Origin: Sesamum alatum
Lineage: Eukaryota; Streptophyta; Magnoliopsida; Lamiales; Pedaliaceae
DNA: 64,000 bases
Assembly (NCBI GenBank): GCA_034509735.1
Contig: JACGWO010000012.1
Coordinates: forward strand, 26,999,188 to 27,063,187
Reading direction: 5' to 3'
The notes beneath the pieces were generated by a model. The model worked only from the letters and a program-made list of their open reading frames with translations. It did not search any database and was not told the DNA's origin. Positions 51,966 to 61,980 of this stretch are shown one piece after another (the stretch's first letter is position 1; each line of letters begins with the position of its first letter). A program made the position numbers and the translations under genes.

Positions 51966-51996
51966 GAGGGTGGGGTGGGGTGGGGGAGGGGGGGTG
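51966..51996 (+). other. G-rich tract in WD40 gene promoter
   Basis: Four or more G-runs (GGG, GGGG, GGGG, GGGGG, GGGGGGG) with one- or two-base loops fit a G-quadruplex on the non-coding strand, about 30 bases upstream of the predicted TATA box. Confidence 0.65.
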
Positions 51997-51999
51997 GCG

Positions 52000-53489
52000 C
52001 AACGGCTACTTTGACAAGAACAAAGACTACCAAACTCAAGAAAAGGGTATTTTGGGGGCCCCATCTGCCTTCTAAATTCTTGTCTTTGCTGGAAAGCATG
52101 AAAAAGAAAATAGAAATTTAATATTTTAATAAAAGTAAAATATCTGAAAAGGAAGTAAAAGAAATTGGGTGTTAACTTCACCCTCCTACCCCATTTTCAA
52201 CTGTTGTACAATAATATTTCACCAATGCGTATATAATATGCATTCTTGAATAATAATTTAATTTAATTATATTTTTTAATTTTAGAAAATGTTAATAACA
52301 CGTTGATAAATAGAAAATTCTGACCAATTAACTATGGTGTTCCTTTTTTGTGCGATGACCATTGACCAATTGAGGTGCGGGGCGTGCGCCACGCCATCTA
52401 CCCACATTGGTCACGAGAAGGGCAAATTAGTCATTGCACTATCGTGTTACCTTGAGTTGGGCTTTTTTTAGGTACATAGTGGAGAGAAAAAGAAAAAAAA
52501 AAAAAGAAAGAAAGAAAAGAAAAGGTGGTGATATTAAAATTACAATTGAAATAAATGTGTTGTGGAAGAGTATAATGGAGGACAATGAATTGTACGAGTA
52601 TGGTACTTTATAATTTATAGGGCCATTTCCCTAAAGTTATTGGAAAAGGAAATTGACCCCACCTTCTAACGAGGTTTGGTATATTATATATAGATATTAT
52701 GTGATTTGAAAAATTATATTTAGTATTGATGTGGTAAGAATTCGAATTACTCAAACGAATATGATAAATCGAGGTGAATGATGAAGAATGAGATGCCATT
52801 ATGCCACAATTAGGGGAGGGGGAGGGGGTATTTATAAGGTTATTTTCTCGAGGGTCGTACTTGGACGAGCCAATCCGTATCTTTTTGGATATCTGCGGTA
52901 GGATACGTCAATAATGGCATGGTTTATATAAGATTCGTTCTCAGATCTCTTTGTGCATGGGCCTCGTCTGGACGCTGAAGTGGAGACGTGGCGTTTGGGA
53001 TTGGGTCTGCCTCGTAGATCCCCTTATTTGAGTGTCTCGCTTTGTACGTTCTCAGATGGTCATGCTTCGTTTTATATTTTTTCTTTCCAATGCGGGGATC
53101 GCCTCGTAGATCTTGCTTTCGAGCTAGTTTGCTTTAGGTCTCATTGTTGTTACGTCTGGTTCATCCTTTTCAAACTATTTCTCGTACTGCTTGCCATGCT
53201 CCTTCTTCTAATCGTCTAGTCTGCCTCGTTTCTCTGAGTTCGGGGGTAACCCCTCGTATTACTCGATGGTGCTTGGATACGAGGGGTTTTTTATCTCGTC
53301 GTATATTTCCTATACCTCAAGCATCAATTACTCTTGAGGTTTGCTTTCGTCTAAAAAAAGGTCCATCCATAAGTCAAATTCATCGAATTTCTTGATTTTA
53401 AAAAAATAAATGAAAATCAATATTTTTCCTCGATTGACTTATTATTAAATATTGCATGTTAAATAATTTTTTTCTGATTAAAGTACCCT
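52000..53489. other. Intergenic with a GC-richer segment of unknown origin
   Basis: From about 52,840 to 53,400 the base composition is visibly less AT-rich than its surroundings, and the phrase GCCTCGTAGATC recurs. An 88-residue frame at 52,953-53,219 matches nothing I know. The segment could be an old retrotransposon piece or organelle-derived DNA. A hairpin in it is listed separately. Confidence 0.4.
53248..53288. other. Hairpin followed by T run
   Basis: AACCCCTCGTAT and ATACGAGGGGTT form a perfect 12-bp stem with a 17-base loop, followed on the plus strand by a T-rich run. It looks like a factor-independent terminator, but there is no bacterial or plastid gene beside it. Confidence 0.6.
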
Positions 53490-54240
53490 TATAAGGGTGA
53501 ATATATACCTCCTCACATGCATTAATATGTGAAGATGTATAAGAGTAGTTATGTCATAAAATGATTTGTTTGACCTGTAATAAGTCAATTGGGGGTAAGT
53601 ATGAATTTTCTGCCAGTGCCTTTTGTGAATATTACTGATAGGGGCAATTAAGGAATAAGCCAAGAAGACGAAAATGCCCCTCAATAGGACCTAAAAATTA
53701 TTGGATTGGGCAGACTCGAATCCTCCCTCGGTCGGGTCAAATGACCCGACCCGCCTGCCGAAGACCCGGATCCAGATGACCCGATGAGATCAGCTCCACG
53801 AATAGGAGCCGTAGGATCAACTGAAAAAGTCAGGTTTGATAAGACATATGGCAGTAAGCAAGTGGGCAAATCCAGCCCTATAAAATACTCTTTTCAGACA
53901 AGCATTTAAGGTACGTTTTATGACAACAACACTGAATACTCAAGAGATCATTCCTTCTACCTCGACCTAGTCTTTGACTTAAGCATCAGAGGGTCTTAGT
54001 TGGGGACCTCCCAGCAAGCCTAACGATTCTCTTTTCTCAGGTCCCAAGCTACCCAGAGAAGTCCTAAGTGATCAGCGACCTGCGACCCGGATCAATTACA
54101 AAATTCAGTGGATTTTGATTAACGGATAGACTTATTTATTAGACGAAAGCTAACATCGAAGATACTAGATGTAATTTTTCAAATTATAGTGAATTTAGGG
54201 TAATTATATCAAACATCATAGGAGAATGACGAAATTATAC
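53490..54240. mobile_element. Family D inverted-repeat element split by a solo LTR
   Basis: Sequence on both sides of the LTR matches the element at 47,415-47,870: ATTAATATGTGAAG and TAATAAGTCAATT before it, AAATTCAGTGGATTTTGATTAACGG and GATACTAGATGTAATTTTTC after it. Outer ends are approximate. Confidence 0.5.
53636..54094 (+). mobile_element. Solo LTR, 459 bp
   Basis: It begins TGATAGGGG and ends CCCGGATCA (TG...CA with TGAT/ATCA ends) and is flanked by the exact 5-bp repeat ATTAC (53,631-53,635 and 54,095-54,099). Removing it and one ATTAC restores the family D sequence seen at 47,415-47,870. Inside are TATAAAATACTC and, near the 3' end, TTGACTTAAGCATCAGAGGG, typical of plant Ty3/Gypsy LTRs. 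No internal retrotransposon region remains, so it arose by LTR-LTR recombination. Confidence 0.88.
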
Positions 54241-56376
54241 AAATTAGGAAAATTTTCAATTTGGATCGAATTAAATTAAATTTAATTAATTATATGATAA
54301 GTATATATATTTATATAAGGTATTTATAATATGAACAAATGACTGACTAATCACGTAATAAATATATATAATAATATTCTAAATGTAATAGATTGAATGT
54401 GGCGAAGTCAACTTATATAATATAACGCATTTGAAATCCCACTTAGAGAGAAGCATAAGTTGAAGAACTTTTCTTCATCTTTTGGTGAGTAAATCAAATA
54501 TATTATTATATCAGATATCAATTAACAATGAATAAGTAATTACAAGTTAATAATTTTCAAGGAAGAATTACTATATGTATAAAAATATTAATTGTCCTAT
54601 TTTTATTTTTTTTATTGATATATATTCGTAATTTAAAGCATAACGAGCCACATAAGTTAATAGTACAGACATAAATCTATTTTTTCAAGTGAAAAATACC
54701 TACGACGTTGTTTAATGTGATAAATAGATGTAAAGTGACCCTAATTAAAGCAAATAAATGTATTACTGTACTTCTTAATAATTCATGAACTTTACCTAAT
54801 TATTCATTTTTTTAATTATTATTTGTGGTATATGAATCGTATAAAAAACTTAACATAATCTCCTTTATGTAGATTTCTTGATTATCAATTTTCCTAGCAT
54901 AAATGTGAACACATAATTATTCAAGAAAAAAATCACAAAGACATACGTCAATAAATGAAAATTAAGACAATTATGCTCGCTTTGCAGAGGGATATTGCCA
55001 TGTCTGTATTTATTTATTTTCTATTTAATATGTACTTGACGAGAATATGAATTATAAAAATAAGACATACAAAGATGAGCTAAGAATATTTCGAGATTGT
55101 TAAGATGTTAAATATTAAATAATAGTTTTCTCTATCAGGTTAAACTTTTAGATAAAATGATTGTTTAGCATAGTATTAGAATCAGTCTAAATAAAAAGTT
55201 GTTGCTATCCATTTATAAAGAAAATGTCTCACGTGTAGTATATGATTACACCTTATAGTTATGGATTCAAATTTCATGAACATATAAGTTCGTTATTTTA
55301 TTTAAGCAATAGTCACATGTCTATTTTAATAGTAATTTTAATTAATTATATATGATATTAATAACGTATATATATTAATTATTGTAATTGTCCGTGATTA
55401 AACTCATGATGTATAAGCAGCATAAGAAGAAACAATAAGATAAATATAAGTTTAGGTAGTACTAATTCATTAGAGGCTTTTAATTATTCATGAAAGTCAG
55501 AATTTTTTTGTTTTTCTGCCAAAATTTTGGCGCGCGCTTTACTTTGTTTCGTACTTTTTGAAAAAACGAGAGTATAATTTAGATAATTTTAGTACTACGA
55601 TAAAGTTAAAAAGTGCATGATTTTAATTAAAGAAGGTCTACATATTTAACCTACTGTAGCATGCACATCATATGCTAATAAATTTATAATTACAATAAAT
55701 TTTAATCATCAATAATATTTTAATGATCAGATGGATAAAGGGCTGCAGTCCATATCTTCAAGTTTGGTTAATTGGACCACAAACTTCAATTTCAAAACAT
55801 TACTTACAATTAATGTAAGAATACTGTATTTTATTACTGTATATTATACTATTGACTGTGGTCGGCCCGTCTCACCAACTTTCTCATAAAAATATGGTAT
55901 TTTTTTCTATTTTTTTTTCACATGAAAGCTTTGTTAGTATACCTAATCATATTCCCCAGCTTCTCACGTGCAATACCTTTTTTTTTTTCTTTTTAAGGAA
56001 AAATTTAAAAAGTTCGAGAGTTAATACGGAGAAAAAATGCATTTTTCGTTTTATAACTTTGATAGTGGTATTTTTGGCCGGTTCTGATTTTAGCTTTGCT
56101 GTTGGGGCTCATCGTATGCCAAGCATGTGTATTTTTCTGATGAAATTGGCATTTTTCGAATGTCTCTTGTGATAATGAAAATATTAAAAAGAATAAAAAA
56201 AAAGAAGCAAAACCCCCCGCATGTGAAGAATGAAATTAAACGCTATATACGTAAGAAGAATGCATTAATGTCTGAGTAATTTTTTTTTTTTATTTCAGTA
56301 ATAATTAAAAGGATATGATCATTAATTTCATCGTCAGCCAGAAACAAGGTAGTCATAATCATATCTAATAATTGTT
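54241..56376. other. Intergenic, no gene seen
   Basis: AT-rich, with a cluster of A/T homopolymers. The plus-strand frame at 55,852-56,172 is low complexity and lacks a recognisable domain. The last stretch, up to 56,376, is the 3' flank of the first Cys-rich gene and contains ATCGTCAGCCAGAAACAAG, shared with the other two copies. Confidence 0.45.
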
Positions 56377-57808
56377 TCAATTAGGATATGTTTTATTAAT
56401 TGTGGCTACATATCCACATTCATTCATTTCTTGCAAACTCGTCGAATAATTAGTTGCCCGGAAATTGTTAGGTGAGTCTCTGTTTGGGGTTGTTGATTGG
56501 CTATGTTGGACAATGTAACCTGCAATAATATTTACAAACTCTAATTAGTCACATGATACAAAAATTAATTAATGTTGCATATATTACATAAGGGATAATA
56601 TTATTTCCTTAAAACAAGACAACAAATGCATTTATACAATTACATCATACAATCCGATGAAGTTGTATAAAGGTTAATTAAGTGAGGAAAAATTGCATTT
56701 TTTGTCCCATAACTTAAACCTAGTATATTTTCAATCTCATTATTTACAGAGTTCTTCAAAATAGTTCGGGTAAATTACAATTATCTCCTCTGTGGTTTGG
56801 CATAATTATAAATATCCCCGCGTTGTTTGAGAAATTACAAATACCCCCTCAAGTTTATAACCGTCTAACAAATAACCCATTTTCATCCATTTTTATGGGT
56901 GAACTGACCCAAATGCCCTTATGCACTGAATTATTATTTTTTTAAATTTTTAATTTTTTTTGGGACTACAATGCGCATGGAGAGCTTTCTTAAGTTTTGT
57001 ACACAAAAGATCAATAATGTGATTTGCCTCGGCTGATTTTTTTATACAATTTTTGTAAAAAATTTAAGGGCAAAATGGTTAATTTCAGGCCTTTGGTTAA
57101 AAATTACAAATCTCGGGGAGGTATTTATAATTTTTCAAACAACGAGGGGGTATTTGTAATTATGCCAAACCTCACGGGAGGTAGTTTTAATTTACCCAAA
57201 TGTCCCAATACATTAAAACTCCCACCTTTTCAATCCTACCAACTCCCTTTAGAAAATTACCATAAAAAATCATGCGTAAGTCACATGGACGCTATCTTTT
57301 CAGAATGGAAGACATGGTGTTACTAGTTTACAATAAGGCCAAAAGTGTATGGACGTAAGTTTTAATTTTAAATCCAATGATCCAAACAGAACATACAACC
57401 TTAGATTTTACTGCAATACCTGTGTTGAAAATCAAGAAATTGAGACTTACTTCCACACTTTGTGTATCGAGGGAGCGGCTTTCCGCAATAGCTTGCGACC
57501 ATCGCCACTTTGATAGGATCAAACATCTTCTCAGTGTCTTTTATGAGAAAAATCTTACAAAATAGCACAACGTTCACCTTGCGAGCAAACGCGCAGCATT
57601 GCTCACTCCTGTCGGGTTTTAGAAAGCTGGGCGAGTACCTATGCATGTATATCGCACAATGCTTAACGAAATTGAACATATCACCACACCATCGTCTGAC
57701 GCCCGACATCGGAGGGTTTTGGCCGAAGGCCGAGTGAGCGTTCATAGCTATGATCATAAGGGTGATCAAAACCACCCTCATAAAGTAGGTATTGGAAATT
57801 ACCATCAT
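56377..57808 (-). CDS. Small secreted Cys-rich protein, LTP/prolamin-like (array copy A)
   Basis: Two exons on the minus strand: 57808-57451 (ends TGTGGAA|GTAAGT, phase 1) and 56519-56377 (after TTATTGCAG), giving 166 residues. The start may be the first or second Met. An N-terminal hydrophobic segment ending near AFG|Q30 is a signal peptide. Mature cysteines are C41, C51, C71-C72, C84, C108 and C118: C-x9-C-x19-CC-x11-C-x23-C-x9-C. This is the LTP/2S-albumin/prolamin-like fold pattern. The second Cys of the usual CxC is absent (C84-K-I86). The block KVAMVASYCGKPLPRYTKCGS runs across the splice into YIVQ. Spacing of the first six Cys also resembles ECA1/EC1 prolamin-like proteins of female gametophytes, so family choice is open. 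The 931-bp intron holds a MITE. A Ser/Asn-rich C-terminal tail of about 45 residues is longer than in the neighbours. Confidence 0.82.
56768..57197. mobile_element. MULE-like MITE family A, copy 4, in an intron
   Basis: Ends GGGTAAATTACAATTATC and inverted TTTTAATTTACCC. The interior has TTTGGCATAATTATAAAT and CCAAATGCCCTTATGC. It lies inside the intron of Cys-rich gene A. A decayed relative occupies the intron of gene B, so this insertion probably predates the gene duplication. Flanks AAATAGTTC and AAATGTCCC match only partly. Confidence 0.75.
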
Positions 57809-58067
57809 GTCGACTTAATTTCTCTTTGTGATTATGTATGTTTGTCGCATGGGAGGGGCTTTAAAGACTTATACTGCTGTATCTATGAGTAATTAATGTG
57901 GCTTTGCATGCCTAAAATTTATGGGTGAAACAGATAGCGTTTGGATTTTGGGAGATGGTGAAGTCAAGAGTGGAAGAGAGTTTTGAGGAAAGATTAGTTA
58001 AACGTTGATGTGAAGGCTGTATTTATTGAAATTACTGTAATTTTTTAGGAGGTTTTTTTATGTAGAT
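57809..58067. promoter_or_regulatory. Upstream region of Cys-rich gene A
   Basis: It is homologous over patches to the DNA upstream of gene B (for example TTTTTAGGAGGTTTT here and TTTTTTGGAGGTTTT near 61,575). CAATAAATACAGCC on the minus strand at about 58,016-58,029 is a possible TATA box. This indicates the promoter was duplicated with the gene. Confidence 0.4.
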
Positions 58068-59315
58068 TTTAGGATTTATTACATTTACGCCCATTAGAAG
58101 TAATATGGTTTGTTGTTGTGATGATTAACTACCATAGTTAGAAGTAAAAGATTATAGCATACTAATTAATCACGACTATGCAAAGTCTATTAACTGCTGT
58201 TTTTGCAGGTGGGGTCAACCATGGCAAATGTTCTGAATTCTGGGTATAACTAAAACCAAATTGATTGTTGTAACTGTGGGCAAAAATTAGTTTTTGCATT
58301 GGTGTTGTAGGTAGTATTGATTTGTCATGGTTTTAAAGTGTAGTCATTTATAATGTAAGGAATAATTTTTTTTTTTGAAGTGGACCCGTTTGAAAATGCA
58401 AAATTACACTTTTTCTGAAAAATGAAATTACACTTGCACCCCCTCCAAAAATTCTCTATTTACAACTGTATCCATTCTGTTATGATTTGGATTAAAAGTG
58501 TTGATCTCAACAAAAAAATTACATAAACTTGTACTTAATTTTACGCCCCATTCAACATTAATTCCTTATAAATTATTGACAATATGGCTAGTTTTTCATT
58601 CATCAATGGCTATATATTTTTTAGGGTAAATTACAACTACCCCTGAGGTTTGACATAATTACAAATACCATTTTTATGGGTGAACTGACCAAAATGTCCG
58701 TATGTATTTTATTAATTTTTAAAATTTTTTGAATTTTTTTGGACTACAATGTGCAATGAGAGGTTTTTAAGTTTTTTTACACAGAGAAGTTAATAATTCA
58801 ATTTGCCTCAAATGATTTTTCTATAATTTAACAAAAAAATCAAGGGCAAAATGGTTAATTTCGGACCTTTGGTTGAAAATTACAAATCTTAGGGTGATAT
58901 TTGTAATTTTTCAAACAATAAAGGGGTATTTGTAATTATGCCAGACCTTAGGGGAGGTAGATGTAATTTACCCTATTTTTTATTATTCAATCCCATAATT
59001 TAGATACAATATTTATTACAATCACACCCTTTTGACTTTATATATATTGAATTTACTCCTTACAAGTATAAAACTATCATTATGGCATTACTGTTGCAAT
59101 AAATTATATGGAAAGTTGAATTAGGAATAATTGGAAGTTCATGTAATTTTTTTTAATTGACGTCACTTTTCTCATTCAAACCCTAATTATGAAAGGGGTA
59201 CAAATATAAACAGAGAATCTTTGGAGGAGTACAACATGTGGAATTTCAAATATTTTTGTCAAAAAATATAATTTCACACCCTCAAAAAAGAAAAAATAAG
59301 TGTAATTATTAACCC
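58068..59315. mobile_element. MITE family B, copy 2, with a nested MITE
   Basis: The left edge (ATTTTAGGATTTATTACATT) and right edge (AAGTGTAATTATTAACCC) are inverted and match family B. Inner blocks TTACACTTGCACCCCCTCC and CATTCAACATTAATTCC repeat those of 5,690-6,190. About 58,100-58,385 seems to be extra inserted sequence. A family A MITE sits in the centre. The same B element sits at the same place relative to gene B (61,702). Confidence 0.55.
58624..58973. mobile_element. MULE-like MITE family A, copy 5
   Basis: The 350-bp element starts GGGTAAATTACAACTACC and ends GTAGATGTAATTTACCC. Exact 9-bp repeats TATTTTTTA flank it at 58,615-58,623 and 58,974-58,982. Together with the copy at 28,325 this fixes the family's ends and its 9-bp duplication. 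Confidence 0.9.
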
Positions 59316-59339
59316 TAAATTTTATTATATGAATACTTG

Positions 59340-59610
59340 AAAGCGGAGAATTTTATTAATTGAAGTAAAGTGATTACAATCAATCAGGTCGAATATCAAT
59401 ATCGAACAAAGATAATTACAATAATCATAAATTGATCAATAATATCACATAAATTAAACCTAGATAACACCTTACTATTACGATATACAAATAATATCTA
59501 CTATACAGTAGCAACATCATTCCATGCAGAGGTTCGCACCCATGATTTCTTATAAGATCATGGGGTCTCAGTTTCGCCAACGGAGCTAGGCTTCATCGGC
59601 AAATGTAAAT
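59340..59610 (-). mobile_element. tRNA-derived SINE-like element 1
   Basis: On the minus strand TAGCTCCGTTGG (59,577-59,588) resembles box A and GGTGCGAACCT (59,530-59,540) resembles box B, with a tRNA-like 5' head ahead of an AT-rich body. It has no intact cloverleaf. A similar unit follows at 59,640-59,860. Confidence 0.5.
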
Positions 59611-59639
59611 TGTTTTTTTATGTCTTATTTTTTGAATAA

Positions 59640-59860
59640 ATCGTTTATAATAATCTATGTCAAATATCTATATCAAACAACGACAACAATAACAATCATA
59701 TACTATTTACCAATATAAGATAATTGTATCTAATCAACACGACTATTAAAGTACAACAACCTTTCACGCGTTAGTGGAGAAACCATGACTTTAGAGTTAA
59801 TCATGGGGTTTCAACTTCGCCAATTGAGTTATGCCTCATTGGCAAGAGTTCTGAATATCT
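59640..59860 (-). mobile_element. tRNA-derived SINE-like element 2
   Basis: The minus-strand head GCCAATGAGGCATAACTC then AATTGGCGAAGTTGAAACCCC aligns with element 1, and the AT-rich body is similar in layout (CAAATATCTATATC here, CGAATATCAATATCG there). Box B is decayed. Two related SINEs in the same orientation suggest a local duplication or target preference. Confidence 0.45.
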
Positions 59861-60117
59861 TATAAAGATAAAATTGGATTTAAATACTCATTTAATTATG
59901 GCAAATTTCTCTTTTTTGAAATAGAAAACAAATATTCACATCATTAGTACATTAAATATAAAATCACAATTAAATAAATAATCAAATACTAATATTCTTT
60001 ATTGCACTGATAATTTAAAAAGATTTGATCATTTGACGACCAGCCAGAAACAAGTTATGATCGTAACAAATTTGTTCGAGGATATATAATGTTGTTGCTA
60101 TACATCCACATTAATAT
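59861..60117. other. 3' flank of Cys-rich gene B
   Basis: Contains GATTTGATCATTTGACGACCAGCCAGAAACAAG, split here as GATTTGATCATTTGACG and ACCAGCCAGAAACAAG, almost identical to 63,717-63,748 beyond gene C. It marks the conserved 3' part of the tandem unit. Confidence 0.6.
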
Positions 60118-61080
60118 TCATTTATTGTAAACTTGCTCTTTTTGAGTTGTTGATTGATGTGATGGCGGCCGGACAATGTTACCTGCATTTATAAACCTTA
60201 ATCAGTCGCCTGATACATCTCCTAAAATTTAACATAATTAGAATATCCCCTTATTATTTGAGTAATTATAAATATCCCCTCAAATAGAAACGAACAATCT
60301 CTAAATAGTAAGACGAAAATTGCTACTTTACCCTTATTATTATTATTATTATTATTTTTTGAAAAAAAATTAAGAACATTTGGAAACATGTAAAAAGAGT
60401 TTGAGAATAATTAAAGTAAATAATCCATAAGGCATATTACTCCATAAAAATATTTAGATAAATTCTAAAATACATAATCATAATCCAAAAGAGTGTTTTT
60501 AGTCAATTCACCACAAAGCTCCGATGAAAACCTGACAGAACTGAGCTCGTGACGTTTAAAGTCAGGGGGTATTTCCGATTTTCCCAAAAGACACGGAGAA
60601 AGTCGTATTAATTATGCCAAACCTTGAAGAAGAATGCACTTTGTTGTAAATTCAAAATTTTTAATTTCAAATCCATCAGTTCAAACACAACACGTGCGCG
60701 CCGATCAATCAAGAAACAGAGGAGGACTTACTTCCACATCTTGTACGTGGACGGAGCGGTATTCCACAGTGGCTTGCTACACTCGCCACTTTAGAAGGCT
60801 TAAATATCTTGGCAATATCCGGTACCCAAAGGATCATGCAGAAGAGTGAAATGTCCACCTTTCGAGCACTCGTGCAGCATTTTGCGCTAGGTTTGCGGAA
60901 CCTAGGCGAGTACTTATGCATATATATCGCGCAATGCTTAAGAAAATCAACCGTGTCCGTCCATCGCTGTTTAAAGCCCGATGCTGGAGGAGGAGGGTAT
61001 TGGCCGACGGCCGAGCAAAGATCGATGGCCATCACGACGAGGATCAGCACCACCCCAATATGGTTGCTGGGAACGGCCAT
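60118..61080 (-). CDS. Small secreted Cys-rich protein, LTP/prolamin-like (array copy B)
   Basis: Two exons on the minus strand: 61080-60732 (ends TGTGGAA|GTAAGT, phase 1) and 60182-60118 (after AAATGCAG), giving 137 residues. A signal peptide ends near AVG|Q27. Mature cysteines are C50, C68-C69, C81, C105 and C115. The first Cys of copy A is Thr41 here (W40-T41), and the second Cys of the CxC pair is absent (C81-M-I83), so only six remain. In type 1 LTPs those two positions pair with each other, so one whole disulfide seems lost. KHCAIYMHKYSP, ARKVD and SKVASVASHCGIPL match copy A closely, while the tail NIVRPPSH is short because a deletion brings in an early stop. The intron carries a decayed family A MITE. 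The function may be lipid binding, defence or reproduction; sequence alone cannot decide. Confidence 0.82.
60215..60632. mobile_element. Decayed family A MITE in the intron of gene B
   Basis: AATTTAACATAATTAGAATATCCCC, split here as AATTTAACATAATT and AGAATATCCCC, with TATCCCCTCAAA and TTTTTAGTCAATTC, follows the block order of family A. The right side keeps AATTATGCCAAACCTTG. It contains an ATT trinucleotide repeat at about 60,340-60,357. Its position matches the MITE in the intron of gene A. Confidence 0.55.
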
Positions 61081-61701
61081 GTCTTCTCTCTAATAGCTTT
61101 AAACATTTGCATATGCCCTTATCTATAGGCAATTCGGAAAGAATCAACATTGCCAATTTTTGCATCTCGAACTTTTGTAATTAAACTTATGGGTGGAGAA
61201 ATGTTATCCATATGTTGTTTAAAGTCAAAGTGTTTTTGGAGGAAAGGTAAATTAAATGTCGATTTGGATGTTTTGTATGAGGTTCTGACATTTGATCTTG
61301 AATATTGTATATTTTACGTGTATATATGTTGGAGGTCAGTACAATTATATTACATGAATAATTTTCAAAAAATTGATGTCACACGTTTTTAAGTGTGACA
61401 TTTAATTCTACGAGTGTTTCTATTAAAATGCAAAAGTTTTTACTCATATATGTTGCCAAATGTTGTAAGGGTATGGGTTGGAAAGTTGTGTTGGAGATGA
61501 AGAAGAGTGGACGGCCAGAGGGGAAAGAAAGGCGATGGAGATTTGCCGGTGCAGTTTAGAAATAGCAGTCATTTTTTTGGAGGTTTTGGGATTTTTTTCT
61601 TTTTTTTGAAATAAAAGCGATGAACTATTATTTGGAGGTTTTGGGACTTAAATTTTAACCGGTTATCAATTTTACTCGTATGTCAAATTTCATGTAGATT
61701 T
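61081..61701. promoter_or_regulatory. Upstream region of Cys-rich gene B
   Basis: No certain TATA box. Patches are homologous to the upstream DNA of gene A. Open frames on either strand here are shadows of the gene or low-complexity sequence. Confidence 0.35.
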
Positions 61702-61980
61702 TAGGGTTGATTACACTTAGGACTCCACTTAAAATATGAAATGATATTTTCCCCAATTTTTTTTTTTTAAATTACACTTGCACCCTTCTTCAAAATTTTC
61801 TGTTTGTAACTGTACCATTTCTTTAGGGTTTTGACGGAAAAATATTGACTTCAATACAAAAAATACATAAAATTATAATTCTACGATTCATTCGACATTT
61901 CGTGCAAGTTATGGTGATATGGCTAGTTATAGTTAATTACTTTGGCTATTGGTTACTCTTTGGCCAATGACAACAATTGC

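Noticed and set aside
51332..52099. 255-residue minus-strand frame overlapping the WD40 gene start
   Set aside because: It crosses the CT repeat (giving Ser-Leu runs) and uses a different frame from the WD40 protein; no domain is visible.
53248..53300. Bacterial-type terminator
   Set aside because: The hairpin and T run are convincing as a shape, but no bacterial or plastid transcription unit is next to them.
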